A stretch of DNA of 64,000 bases from Trematomus loennbergii. Lineage: Eukaryota; Chordata; Actinopteri; Perciformes; Nototheniidae. Numbering within the stretch: position 1 is the stretch's first letter; the number at the start of each line of letters is the position of its first letter. This document shows positions 15,311-26,332 of the stretch, piece after piece. The stretch covers positions 127,001 through 191,000 of the forward strand of contig JAAOOA010000267.1 of NCBI GenBank assembly GCA_012861695.1, read 5' to 3'. A program made the position numbers and the translations under genes. The notes beneath the pieces were generated by a model, which was not told the DNA's origin, searched no databases, and saw nothing but the letters and a program-made list of their open reading frames with translations.

Positions 15311-15800
15311 CCCTGTTGTCTCTGATCATCCCATCTATTTATCACCAGATTGTAAAAGCAATATACATTTGTATAATTAAATTAAAACGTTATAACATTA
15401 AACACATTTATATTATATATATATTTAAAAGCATATATTGGCTTATTATTTTTTCCTCTGTTTATCTTGTTTTATACATTTAATGTTTTCATATTCCTCC
15501 TCATATATATATATTTATGTTTTCAATAAAGCTTTTAATATTTTATTTTCTATTATATTTATACCAACTCTCCCTTCAGGGTCTGGTTACTTCCAATCTA
15601 GGGTGTGTAATCTTTATACATTAATCTAAGACACATCTTGCAGATAATATAAGTATTTTAATAAACTTAATAACAAATAAAAGTATTCTTACCTTTGTTG
15701 GAGCCTAAACAACAAACGGTGCCGTCACAGAGAGCTGAGGTGGAATAAAACCCTCCTATATATCCCCAGAGTCTCCCTCTGACCTCAGAGGGCAGGACCT
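7791..15800 (-). CDS. L-amino-acid oxidase (secreted flavoprotein)
   Basis: LAAO oxidatively deaminates L-amino acids, releasing H2O2; in fish it is a secreted antibacterial protein. Exons (minus): 5'UTR 15,693-about 15,800; 15,025-15,069 (ATG at 15,055); 13,198-13,440; 12,842-12,953; 10,179-10,380; 9,834-9,902; 9,555-9,690; 8,400-8,881; 7,791-8,096 (stop). Nearly all have GT-AG junctions with compatible phase. About 527 residues are encoded, the usual family length. Residues 1-28 form a signal peptide with core [22 protein letters not shown] is the FAD dinucleotide-binding motif, followed by [11 protein letters not shown]. The last exon has the conserved [16 protein letters not shown]. The C-terminus is QDEL. 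The exon at 12,842 lacks one base near 12,886, and the exon at 8,400 lacks one near 8,447 and one near 8,836. All are in short homopolymers, so assembly error is likelier than decay. MITEs fill the introns. Confidence 0.92.
9039..9325. repeat. 72-bp minisatellite, four copies
   Basis: The units contain GCTATAAAGGAACTACAGCA and TGACTTCACGTCACCACCGC, with starts near 9,039, 9,110, 9,182 and 9,252. They lie in the LAAO intron between the exons at 8,881 and 9,555. Each unit carries CACGTCA. Confidence 0.93.
9322..9425. repeat. dispersed repeat, copy 1
   Basis: GTGATGACGTTAAGTCGTCT and the next 80 bases, including GTATTTACTGACGTATTTTA, are repeated at 33,369-33,480. This fits a fragment of a teleost MITE. 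Confidence 0.6.
10416..11015. mobile_element. TTAA MITE, GGACCTATCATG family, copy 2 (inverted)
   Basis: TTAA at 10,412-10,415 is followed by AGGTCTCCTATCATGCAAAA. The interior is the reverse complement of 3,981-4,944: shared blocks include GTGTCCCCGG, AGGGTTTTATTCTCTGACAC in complement, and ACAGATCA followed by the CATTTTAGCC region in complement. The right terminus is degraded. It lies in an LAAO intron and abuts a second MITE beginning at 11,025. Confidence 0.6.
11025..12808. mobile_element. TTAA MITE, CCTSTTAAGC family, 3'-truncated, with nested insertion
   Basis: TTAA at 11,021 is followed by CCTGTTAAGCCC. The body from about 12,465 to 12,808 matches 53,580-53,905 of the complete copy at 52,857-54,032; one shared block is CTTGTTTTGCATCAATCTTG. 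The match stops at CATCCAACTCACG, so the right terminus is missing. A separate element splits it at 11,307-12,452. Confidence 0.65.
11307..12452. mobile_element. nested DNA element with CTTTCACACCARCG ends
   Basis: The left end is CTTTCACACCAACGCGTTTT and the right end is the complement CTTTCACACCAGCGCTTTTC. Near both ends are GAGCTAGA motifs in inverted orientation. The element is absent from the homologous position of the family copy near 53,560-53,580, where the sequence runs through. It is 1.15 kb with no transposase seen and includes a (GTT)n run near 12,262. Confidence 0.6.
12809..12841. other. LAAO intron remnant
   Basis: Short intron segment between the truncated MITE and the donor site of the 12,842 exon. 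Confidence 0.5.
13449..14160. other. LAAO intron, no gene seen
   Basis: AT-rich intron. Several imperfect repeats contain AATATGGCAAAA (near 13,607, 13,712, 13,878 and 13,997), which suggests decayed tandem duplication. Confidence 0.5.
14165..14786. mobile_element. TTAA MITE with GGTCCCATGTCATG ends
   Basis: TTAA at 14,161-14,164 is followed by GGTCCCATGTCATG. CATGACATGGGACCT is followed by TTAA at 14,787-14,790. The paralogous left LAAO copy has the empty site TTCTTTTAACACACC near 66-80, with a single TTAA. Insertion and 4-bp target duplication are thus shown directly, and insertion postdates the LAAO duplication. No transposase. Confidence 0.92.
15207..15308. repeat. (GT)n microsatellite
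   Basis: Paralogous to the repeat at 490-663 but shorter, with several interruptions. Confidence 0.95.
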
Positions 15801-15829
15801 TTGCACCGGCCAAGGTTCTCTTTCCCAAG

Positions 15830-16560
15830 TCTTGGGAAATCAGGTTGATGTCCTTTGTGTTAACAATGATATGGAATTTTATTTTATTCCTTTAACACCT
15901 AACATGCACTAGAGCATCAGTGGAAATGTATTTTTGGGGGATTGAGGGTATTTAAACACAAATCAGCCAAAATAATATAATACAAGAAAATTATGTGAAA
16001 ATATTAATATTTTTAATTTGAAGAAGTTAGTATTCAACCTCTAGTTCCCTCTATATATCCAAATATATACAAAACTCAACAAACATTCATATATATTTAT
16101 GATTTTGTTTTACTAACTATACAAAAAAATCAGTCGAAAATAAAAAACTTAAAATATTGTTTCTATTTGTTTATTTTGGAAGACATTAGTAACTCACTCA
16201 ATAAATAATAAAATTCTTACAAAGCTAATCTGTAAATATATGGAAGAACAGGTATTAAAAACCTCACTCAGTTTGTATATGTGGTGAAAAGTGCAACTGT
16301 TAATGGACTGCATTATTACAGAGTTTAGATAAATCATTATATAATAAAAAATCCCACAAATGTTAATGTTACACCTGCTCTTAGAGTCACCTTTCAAATA
16401 TAAACTTTTAAACATTCTGGAAGCATCATTCAACGTTCACTTTATTTATTAAATACGTTAACATCAGGGTTTGTTTCTTCTCATATTGTAATCTCATCAG
16501 CTGGTCGACATGTGTGAATCATTTCTTGGTAATCTCGCCAAAAAGTGAACTGAAAAGAGG
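15830..16560. other. upstream of LAAO, no gene seen
   Basis: AT-rich. Similarity to the left LAAO copy ends near 15,805, just beyond the UTR exon, so any shared core promoter must be very short. No TATA box could be assigned with confidence. Confidence 0.5.
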
Positions 16561-16639
16561 AAATAAAGAGCGGATTGATTTATTATTGAGTCATTTGGGA
16601 TTTCCTCCGCTAACCATGCTTTTTCGTTTCCTATTTACT

Positions 16640-17540
16640 CTATTTTTCATTTCCATCCATCCATCTTCTCCCGCTTATCCGTGGTCGGGACCCGGAGGTA
16701 TCAGTTCCAGCAGAGAGCCCCAAACGTTCCTTTCCCCTCATCAACCAGCTCTGACTGGGGGGTCCCCAAGGCGCTCCCAGGCCAGAGAAGAGATATAACC
16801 CCTCCACCTGGTCCTAGGTCTACCCCTCGGTCTCCTCCCAGCTGGACGTGCCTGGAACACCTCCCTAGGGAGCAAGGCCGTAACCATGGAGTCAACATTG
16901 GGGGGACCAAAAATTCAATCAAAATTTGAATACTAATTTCCTGCTATTCTAAAGGAACATATATAAAAATTCACTAACACATGGGATACTTTAAAACCTG
17001 TTTTTTTAAATGTTGAAGTTAAAAGCATCAATCTGGTGCACTTTGAGTGCAACATTAGGGACTAAATCTATTGATACATCTCAACATCCATATGAAACAG
17101 AACTGTAAACGGATTTACTTTTTATTACATATTTTACAAATCACTCCCCTAGCTACTATTCCTGAAAAGTTCGGTTTTTAACATCAGAACTACAAGTTAC
17201 ACACAAAGAAGCTAAACCGAGGGTTCATTAACATTACCATTACGAAATAAAATAATATAGATTACTTTAGGGCTAACTAGAAAAAGATACTAGTTAGCTA
17301 TATATTGGGGGGGGACATTTGAGCGTATCTGAATATTGGGGGGAGGCGCCCAGGTGGCATCCTTACTAGGTGCCCGAACCACCTCAACTGGCTCCATTCG
17401 ACGCGAAGGAGGAGCGGTTCAACTCCGAGTCCCTCCCTGATGACTGAACTTCTCCCCTTATCCCTAAGGGAGACGCCAGACACCCTGCGGAGAAAACCCA
17501 TCTCGGCCGCTTGTATCCGCGATCTCGTTCTTTCGGTCAT
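16640..17540 (-). mobile_element. non-LTR retrotransposon 3' end (fish LINE)
   Basis: The minus strand from 17,540 encodes the C-terminal tail of a fish LINE reverse transcriptase (IQAAEMGFLRRVSGVSLRD, then LRWFGHLVRMPPGR). It resumes beyond an insertion with GRRPRGRPRTRW near 16,840. The 3' end is the common teleost sequence whose plus strand reads CATCCATCTTCTCCCGCTTA. The element is 5'-truncated and inactive. Confidence 0.85.
16873..17340. mobile_element. insertion inside the LINE, 5-bp target duplication
   Basis: GGGAG occurs at 16,868-16,872 and 17,341-17,345, and removing 16,873-17,345 restores the LINE reading frame. The insert begins CAAGGCCGTAACCATGGAGT and ends near ATTGGGG. The class is unclear; no transposase is seen. 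Confidence 0.6.
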
Positions 17541-18569
17541 GACATTTTTATTATGTATTTTTTATTTGCTATTATTGTTCCTAGAAAGAATTGTTTCAGT
17601 CCTTTTGAACTGGTTGCTCATATCTTTATATATTATAAAGGATTAATATCTATATAGTGAAAAGAGGGAAAAACTGTTCAAGTTAAACTGAAATGGTTAA
17701 AAGCAAATGTGTGAATTTATCAATATCGAAATACGTGAAATTGAATTAAATGAAAAACCTAAAAAAAAAAGTTTGGGATAAAGTAAGTTAAATTAAGAAT
17801 GCGCAATAAAAATATAAACAATGAAATAAAGATTTTATTTAAACATAAGAATTAAAAATGTGGAGTAAAGATTTGAAAAAATTAATAATTATACCAACAT
17901 ATAGTAAGTTATAAGTTGAATATTTGTAATAATACAAATAATTAAATATATCATGTTTAGATGAATAACATATTGTTACTATTAATATTAGATATAGTAG
18001 TAGTCATTTATATGCAGGAATAAATTACATACATTTATTTTGTTTTATTGTATTTTTATAAATTAAAAGTCAGTTGACTAAAACACTGCAGATATTAAAA
18101 ACATTAATTGCATTTATAAGATCAAAAATCATCCGTTTGAATTGATTTAAATTCTAAAGTACATCATAACACCAAAAGCCGTAATACAAACGAGAGAAAG
18201 AGAGAATACTAAACCCCATTTCGTCATCTTCAGTGAAACTAAAACAAAGTGTTTTTGGAGCCCGTCCCAGAACCAGATGGCAGAAATATAATGAAAGCAT
18301 ATCACCTTAAAATTAAACATTATCTCTCACGGGACATTAAAAACATATTTGGAAGTTAACATGGCCGTAAGCAAATATCAAATTGTACATCAGCATCATG
18401 TAAATACAAAAATAAAACACATTTTACATCTTAACTACATAGACTTGAATAGTGAATTATTTTTGGCAATATACACTGTCTGAGTCTTATTGTTCCTGTG
18501 AATAATGTTCAGATATTTATAATGTTGTAAGCACAATAAGAGCAGAAAAGAGGGTAGTTAAAATATGTC
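17541..18569. other. no gene seen
   Basis: Very AT-rich sequence without a supported frame or repeat. Confidence 0.6.
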
Positions 18570-18845
18570 AGTACAGATGGAGCCTCTATTTTTGGACGCC
18601 AGCATACAGCTTCCTGCCTACTGCCAGCCAGTTACCTGCCTAAGACCTGCCAAAGACAGGTATCCAGGAATGTTAGGCCCTCCCACTATTCTCCAATTTC
18701 AGGGTTTAACCAGGAGATGGCGCTATATATTAAATAACTAAGACTTAGTTTTTCACAATAGAAAATGCAGATATTATATAAAAAACTAAAGTTAAAATCT
18801 TGTTTTAATGCCCCAAGAGCAATATAACATTGTCACAAGCTTTTT
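18570..18845. repeat. segment duplicated at 41,660-42,080
   Basis: Shared blocks include ACAGCTTCCTGCCT, TTTAACCAGGAGATGGCGCT and AAAACTAAAGTTAAAATCTT followed by GCCCCAAGAGCAAT. The other copy lies just upstream of the second lamin-tail gene, so this may be the remnant flank of a lost third copy, or a dispersed repeat. Confidence 0.6.
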
Positions 18846-19055
18846 GGAAGAAAAAGACTGACCCAAGAGACCTGTAGTTGACTAATTACAGGCCTCAATA
18901 AAGTTCTGCCATTGGTTGTGAAAAACAACGGTGGACATAGTGGAAAGTGAAATTGACATTGTCGAATTTAATAAAAATACAAAATAATGTATCTGTATAC
19001 GTGTTTTACTATGTGATCTGCACTTATCAAACATCTAATTAAAGAATGGTAGCTG

Positions 19056-20305
19056 TACCTCTCAAACAACCTAAACTAGTTATAAATGTTTATTTTAAAT
19101 AAAGTCTTTATGACTCGGAATATGAATAAAATGGGTCCGTTACAGTTTGTTTTCATCTGATTTCAAATAAACACTAAGAGTACAGATATGTCTACCCTTT
19201 CTTTTCAGAGTGTAATATCTGCATTTTCTCTTTGGTTTGAATAGGAGAAGGGCAATGGTTATCAATGGTGCTTTTAATGCCTATTGTATACGAACTGTGT
19301 GATTTATATTGCTTTTCAAATGCATATAAGCCCCCCATTTACACTGCACTTCCCCGTCAAGAAAATGAATAGCACTTAGTTAGATCACTTTACAGATCAG
19401 GTTGGACCAGCCCTGTCGCTACTCTCTGCATTTCCTACTGCAGATAAAAAAAAAGCTACAAATATGTATTTCTTAATAAACTAAATAGGCCACCATTGGT
19501 CGATGTGTGTCGATATGTGTTGAATTTACTTTAAAATAGCAGATCACTGTGATTCACTTCTCCGCGGCTCCTCCGTGCAGAGAGGCCCCCCCCGTTGACA
19601 ATTCACGAGCGTCTAACTCTCTCCCCCCTCCCCCGTCGCACCTTCTAACAGACCCCCCCCCCATATCAAATCCCAATTTATTCATATTCTGAGTCATAAA
19701 GACACACACACACACACACGCACACACGGATTTGGCCCACAGACCTAGAGAGTACCAAAATACAGTGAGTCCTAAACACAAGTAGTCAGGGTTCATTTAT
19801 AACGCTTATTTTGATTTATTTTTCTCAAATGATGCTGTATGTTTCACTTTCTGAAAGCGTTAGAATCGCACATGAAAAATATTGAAAGCTGCCAGCTGCC
19901 CTCGGCCATGTCTTTGGCGGTGATCCAAGCTTCGGTACCACAGTGGATAAAGTTAGTAATACATTTATACTGATCAAATGTCAATACATTACATAAGTCT
20001 TATTCTCATTCATACTTAATTTATTTCTTCTTCTGTCAGTATGAACACAAAAAACTAACCGGTATTACATTTCATTCTAAAGTTTACGGTCTAAAAAGGT
20101 ATTTAAAACAGATAATTTGTCGTTGCTTTTGGCATAAGCAGTCAGAGGAAACATAACGTTCTCAGTAAGATTCCTTGAAGAACTAGAGCACAAGAACCAA
20201 AGTAAGCTTTACTTTCAATGAACCTTCAATATAGACCTAACATGTGAAGAAACATACTTTATTTAAAATAAACATTTATAACTAGTTTAGGTTGTTTGAG
20301 AGGTA
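19056..20305. mobile_element. 1.25 kb element with perfect 50-bp terminal inverted repeats
   Basis: 19,056-19,105 (TACCTCTCAAACAACCTAAA and on to AAATAAAGT) is the exact reverse complement of 20,256-20,305. The interior has no transposase. It contains a CA microsatellite near 19,700 and C-rich runs near 19,650. No unambiguous target duplication was identified. Confidence 0.75.
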
Positions 20306-21627
20306 ATTGAAATAGCTAAGGGTGATGATCTGCGAACACAAACTACAGACTGCTGGAGAAGAGATATCACAGGGGGGGGGTTGGGACACACACATTCCGA
20401 TGGCCAATTCGTTTTAAACAAAGAGTAGGCTATACTCAACATAGTGGGGTGGGGGCTGGTGAACGGTATGGTCAATGTTTGTAAACACTGTGACATTTTG
20501 ACTTTATTTGATCATTTCAGTTAAAAACTAACGTTCATATTTCATATTACTGTTTTGCCTGGCTGGACCTGTAATTTACAGGAAAGGAGTGCACGCTACT
20601 AAAGAGACACGCTACCATGGAAACCAAACAATGGTGTTGCTGTATTGAAGTCCGAGTGGAAACAGTCATATTTGGAGCGTTATGTTAGAATGAAACAGCG
20701 AGGTCGTGACTCACAAAAAAAAAGTGTTACTTCACTAACTGTAAGCTTGTCACTCAGAGTAACCTACAGTTAACTTAACTGTTGGAAAAGAAAGATCAGG
20801 GGGGAGAGAGCTGTGATGGGCCATTAGGAGTGTGAACACACAGCTGAGAGCTGCCGTTTCATTCTGACTGTTTAAAAAACGGTAACAACGGACTATTTTT
20901 CTTAGCGGATGCATGTAAATTTAAATCAATACATACAACTATTTTTTAAATCAATAAAAATATTTTCTAAATCCATAAAAGCATTTTAATTAATATTGGG
21001 AGTCATGTCGTTACTTTGTTGTGGCCATGTAATAAGCGGGATAATTTGCAGCGACTTGGTCATTATGGGGAAAAATAACACCCAGGGATCAAGATCCCTC
21101 CGCGACGCGACGCGGAGGGATCAGTAATTTTTAGTGAATTACTGAGTTTAGGCACGTTAATAACATTTTAATGAAGTTGAATACAGTATATTCATATTTG
21201 TCAGTGATTTCATGTCAATTCGGCGAACATAAACGATTAAATTAGGATTAAAAATCGAGAGCCGGCTGCTGTTCGTTTTTTTCGACTAAACAACATTATT
21301 TTGTTAAATAACAACATGGTGATGTTTTGTAAATGATTACATGTCTTATTTAGCACAGACTATGATCCTATCCGTGACATATGGATCTTAACAAAGATCC
21401 GCTATACATTAGTACCAGACATACTGTACAAGACTCCACACATGACTCCAGTGTGGAACCCCACTGCACCCCCTGGTGGATCAATGATCCATTGCAGCTG
21501 GCTTCACAATAATTAATTATTTATCACGGGGGCGGTATCAAGTCAGACTGGGGGCCGGCCGGCCATCACGGAACGTGCACGAACCGATCACGACCCTCGC
21601 ATTTTAAACTGTCCAAAATAAGACGCT
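20306..21627. other. no gene seen
   Basis: No supported frame. A GC-rich patch near 21,095-21,120 (GCGACGCGACGCGGAGG) is a short direct repeat. Confidence 0.5.
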
Positions 21628-24600
21628 TCATCTGTACATCCAGAATGAATCGAGGGTGAACCACACTCTGTCTCCGGTCTTCCAGGGCTTCAGATCCTTC
21701 CACTCCAGCTCAGTGTTAGAACGATTGGGACCATAACCCGCTGCCCACATCTGTATAATACAAAATCACAGACTTACAAGCAGAATCATTAAATCAAATA
21801 AATGAATGCAGGGAAAATGCAACAGCGTAAAGTGAGAAAACAAGAAAGACTCACATTGACACATCTTCCAGCCTTGAGTTTGAAAGATTGATCAAATGTG
21901 TACATGCAGGTTTTGTTGTCGTTAACCTGCTGATGTAACTCCAAGCCTCCCAGGTGATTGTCCTGAAGGAAGTTAAATAAGGGGAGGGAGGATGAGAGAG
22001 AGACAGAAAGACTGACAACAAATTACACAAAAATAAGAGAAAAGGGGTTCTTAAAGTTAAACAGGTCATTATGAGAGTTAGAAGAAGAAGAAGAATGAAA
22101 CAGCTCATTAGGAGTAAATGATAGTATTCACTCTCATAAAGCACTCGTATAGAGATCATCCACACGACATTACCTCAGTTGTAATGTTTTTGAGACGGAT
22201 ACAGATGCCCTGTTGGCGGACCTCAATATTCAATCCTGTACGAGGGGGTCGCGTGTGGTTAAACACGGCGCGGCTACAGTGTAGTTCCACAGATTGAGAA
22301 TTATAAAACTCTTCACATCCTCCTGCCTGAAACTAAGGGGGAGAAAACACAGAACCACGTTACAATAAGACTAAAGGGTTTATAATTAGCTTATTAATTA
22401 GGTTGTAAACAATTTATTAATCATTAAGAACCATTTATAAACCAGTTCATACATAGTTTTCATACGTCAACACAGGCTCACTATTTGGCAAGATGACTAA
22501 GCCTTATATTGGCTACTTAGCGAGAATCCACTCAGTGAGCAACAGATACCAAGGATGCTGGCTGATGAAGAAGTAAGCTAGGTAGCCAATATAAGGCTTA
22601 GCAGTACAGATAAATGTGGGCTCACTATTTGGCAAGCAACCGGTCACAGTTGCCCTGTTTATCTCATGTCTTATAAAAGCTTATTAATGACTTATAAAGT
22701 GTTCACAACCTAATTAATACATTAATTACAAACTATTCGTAAACCCTTTATAAGGGTAGTCTTATTGTGAAGTGGTACAGAAAAGAGTCATCCATCATCT
22801 TTGAACTCAGCTGTTTGATCCCTGTGACACGCTGTGATCCATCTCATTTGGTGTCTCAGTGTTTTCATGTCTAGTTTGAGTTGTCTTCTCACATATCAAC
22901 TACTTGTAAAAAGATTAAACTAAGTGTGTGAAAAAAACAATATAAACAACGCATCTTTTTAGTCCTTCACTTCTTTCTCATTCGGTGTCTCAGATTATCT
23001 CTCAAGGTTAGTTTGATCACTTTAGCCTCTTGAAGAATCAATGTTTTTTGGAGAAGATGAAATAAAGATTTGAATTAAGTTGTCCACCACCTTCTTTGCA
23101 AATCCCCAAGCTTTCTTTCCCCTCTGCTTCTTCTCATGGGGTTGTTGGTTCCCCTCGGAGACACCACATGAAGGAGATGAAGCACTGAGAGGAACTGTGA
23201 GCTTCAGTCTTTCTCAGCTTCCTCTCTGCTGGTCTTCTCCTCTGGGACCGGCAGAACCTGCAAGATAAAGAGAGATACAGACATTTCAACTTTTACATTT
23301 CAACTAATTCAACATATATCCTTGTCTGGGTGAAAGTTAGTTCCTGCTCTGCATCACATTTTCTCTCACAGGACAATAATATTGATCTGCTTCACAGTGG
23401 CATTTGAGTACAGTTTGAGTTGTTTGGTGTCTCAAATTCTCTTTGGTTAGTTTTATCACTTTGGCCTCAGCAAAAGATCTGTGTAACACAGAAAATTTAA
23501 AAACACGGTTTTGGTAAAAAAAGAAATTCTAGGAAACACTTTAAACCGACTGTGTGCTTCACATCCGTCTTCCTGCAAACTGTGTCTGTGAATGAAGCTG
23601 ACAGATATTTGAAGCAGCAGGAGCCTCTTCTAAAGGGCGTTGAAGGTCTAGTTCAGGGGTCGGCAACAGGCGGATCGCGGTCCGGATCCGGACCCAGACG
23701 CCGCCCTATAAGGACCCGGACCTATAATCAATACATTAATAGGGGATTTCAATTTTGACAGGGCGATTCTATTTTAACCGCTGCCGACAGGGGGCGAAAG
23801 AGACGAGTGAGCGATACAGGGAGAGAAACACAGAAGAAGAGATGAGAGAGTGGCAGATAGAAGAGGAGAGGAAAGTGAGTAAGAGAATAATTAGCGATAC
23901 AGGGAGAGAAGACGGAGAGGAGAGTGAACAGGCGTGTTAGCGGCAGACAGGGAGAGACAAATAATTACACATGGCGCTCTCCAAGAAGAGGAAAGTGGAG
24001 AGTGAGAACAGAGCTTTTAACCCTGAGTGGACGGACTCATTCATGTTCATCCTGCCCACTGGGAGCACAGAGCCAGTGTGTCTCATCTGTTCAGAGACCG
24101 TGGCGCTCATTAAAAGTGCCAAAACGCCACTATGAGACAAAACACAAAGTGTTTGACCAAACATTCCCTCTCAAGTCAGGACTGAGGTCACAAAAAATAA
24201 GCAAAGTGAGTGAGGGACTGCAATATAAGAGGGAAAGAAAGAGAACTTTAAAACTGTTCAATTGTTATGATGTAAAGACTGATATTGTTCTATAATCGGC
24301 TGAAACTGTTAAGTCATGATGTGAAACGGTTAACAAAGAAAAAAACTGAAGCTGCTGCTACACTTTATTTTATTTATCTAAAATTAAGCACTTTTAAGAT
24401 GCACATTTTAAAAGCTATTTTATTTATTTTCTCTATTTTATTTTTAAATGCAGCCAGAGAGGAACATTACACATATCCACAGTATTTACTGTATATCTGT
24501 ATAGTTCAATGTTAATTGACAATAAATATTGTTGTTTTTTTAATTGTACTTTCTTTATTTGATTGGCAGTCAGTTGTTGATTACATGCAGACGTTGATAA

Positions 24601-24904
24601 AGCTACAGCTACTTCAATATCACACTAATTCATAAAGCAACTTAGACATGTTGATGTTCCGGACCTTTGCATGGGGACATTTTCTCTAACTGGACCTCGT
24701 TGAATTTTAGTTGAATACCCCTGATCTAGTTGATGCTGAACATGAGTCACTGCAGGATCTCATGCTGTGTGTGAAGGACTTTCAGAGGAGACCACAAACC
24801 TTTTTCTGCAGCTTCTCCTCCAGGATGTGAACTTTCTTCTCAGGTTCCTCCCTCCTCTGTTGCTCCTCCTCAAACTTCTGTCTGGACACCAGCAGCCGTT
24901 TTAA
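21628..24904 (-). CDS. lamin-tail-domain protein, copy 1 (5' end not found)
   Basis: Three consecutive minus-strand exons with good splice sites encode a lamin tail domain (LTD), the Ig-fold found at the C-terminus of nuclear lamins. Exon 22,174-22,326 ends in the strand LNIEVRQQGICIRLKNITTE. Exon 21,855-21,962 contains DNKTCMYTFDQSFKLKAG, and exon 21,628-21,750 contains MWAAGYGPNRSNTELEWKDL and stops after FWMYR. The WAAG and TFDQ...LKAG positions match the lamin fold. Upstream, exon 24,800-24,904 encodes a charged coiled coil (SRQKFEEEQQRREEPEKK) with a clean acceptor and donor in phase 0. Joining it to the LTD is inference. An alternative terminal exon at 23,204-23,257 would end the coiled-coil transcript separately. 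A CAAX box is not seen, so it is not an ordinary prenylated lamin. Copy 2 is at 40,360-41,335. Confidence 0.65.
22354..22777. mobile_element. inverted-repeat MITE with nested hairpin
   Basis: The left end, ACCACGTTACAATAAGACTA, pairs with the right end complement, ACCACTTCACAATAAGACTA. Inside, GGCTCACTATTTGGCAAG occurs twice (22,475-22,492 and 22,619-22,636). It flanks about 126 bp that contain a hairpin of TAAGCCTTATATTGGCTAC with its complement. Confidence 0.7.
23654..24723 (+). mobile_element. hAT transposon remnant with BED-type transposase N-terminus
   Basis: The 5' end CAGGGGTCGGCAAC and the 3' end ACCCCTG are hAT termini. The flanks GTCTAGTT (23,646-23,653) and ATCTAGTT (24,724-24,731) form an 8-bp target duplication with one mismatch. 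From 23,971 the frame MALSKKRKVESENRAF is the start of a Charlie/ZBED-type hAT transposase with the zinc-finger pair CLIC. It shifts frame near 24,110 and continues as RHYETKHKVF. The catalytic domain is deleted. It lies in an intron of the lamin-tail gene. Confidence 0.88.
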
Positions 24905-25055
24905 CTGAAAGAGAGAGGCAGAGATCAGGAACATGTTTATTGGAGAATGTGACTCAACATGACAAATCTCAAGTATCAAGGCGTCTGATTTTGTGATTTT
25001 TTTTGTTACAGTTGAGAACAGTTCTACAGCTTGAACAGAAAAAACTCAAACCAAG

Positions 25056-26332
25056 TGTTACAACCCGGCTCTTGGGCTGTAACAACAAGCTGGGAAGCGA
25101 GGGGTATGGAAATATAACGATCCTTTATTAGTGGAAACAGCCGCGGCGCGAGGCTCACAAGGGGAGGGTGCGAGAGAAATGAGAGGGGCTCCCGAAACGC
25201 GATGGCTGCCCAGGTGCAGCTCTTCTTCTCTTTTTAATAGTCCTACAAATAAACAATACATTGTAAAGCACAAGTATACAGACAGGACGTCACAATTAAA
25301 TAAAACATATATTAAATAAAAAATGTACTGAAAAATAAGTGACGAATGAAAGCAAAATCCAGGATTCACCATCAAAAAGACAACATAGAATAGCGGACTA
25401 TACGTTCAAATGCGCGTTCCCGTGTCAAGGGGTGCATTTCACGACGGGGGTGCATAATTTGACACAACACCCCCTGCTTTTATCCCCAACATCCAAGTGG
25501 AAATGTTCGGCAACACAGATCAGCTGCTCACGTGAGAAACCCTCCAGCAGCTCCTCTGAAGGCGCTCTCAAAAATTCGCTACACTCTCCATCATGACAAC
25601 ACTGCGTGGCACGTTCGCTATTACACAGCCTACACGCCACCGCGGCCCGCCCGTCCCTCTAACTGCCTAACAGAAACTAACTAAACTCCCCCCTAGTCTT
25701 CAGGTGCTAATTACGGCGGGTATTTACGCACTTACTACCGTAAACCCGGCGAAGCGACCAGCAAACGGGCAACTCCACCTGCAGCCTCGGCGTGCTCCCG
25801 AGCTAATAGCTCCAACCAAGTTCACACCAACAGCCTCCAAAGGGAGACCGTACTGAAGCCTAACAGGGACAAGACCAACGTGACTGCCGTGAATACATAC
25901 TCAGTGCGTTACCCTTAACTCTCATTCACAAACAAACAGCTGCCTTCTAAGTCCCACTACAACACTTACCCTCTTCATGGCTACTCCCAAACAATAAGCT
26001 GTGCGCTCCATCACGGCCCACTGCACGCAACCCGCAACAGCTGTGTGTTAAGTTCCTCTCCGTTACACAACAACGGACTCTATTTGCGAAAAACTACCTC
26101 CGAATTGACCAGGTTCAAAACCAACGAGCCCCCATATGTTACAACACGGCTCTTGGGCTGTAACAAAAAGCTGGGAGGCGAGATGAGGAAATATAACGAT
26201 CCTTTATTAGTGGACACAAAAGTAAACAGCCGCGGGGCGAGGCTCACATGGGGGAGTGTGCGAGAGAAATGAGGGAGGGGCTCCCGAAACGCGATGGCTA
26301 GCAGCTGCACAGGTGCAGCTCTTCTTCTTCTC
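25056..26332 (-). mobile_element. LTR retrotransposon remnant, minus orientation
   Basis: Two direct copies of about 195 bp start at 25,056 (TGTTACAACCCGGCTCTTGG) and 26,137 (TGTTACAACACGGCTCTTGG). They share AAATATAACGATCCTTTATT and CTCCCGAAACGCGATGGCT. On the minus strand the right copy ends in CA, and a nearby TGGGGGCTCGT matches the start of a tRNA-Pro primer-binding site. The internal 0.9 kb encodes nothing recognisable. The right LTR is cut by the LINE at 26,333. Confidence 0.6.

Noticed and set aside
23204..23257. Terminal exon of lamin-tail copy 1
   Set aside because: A good acceptor and a stop exist, but it would exclude the LTD exons from the transcript; kept only as an alternative.
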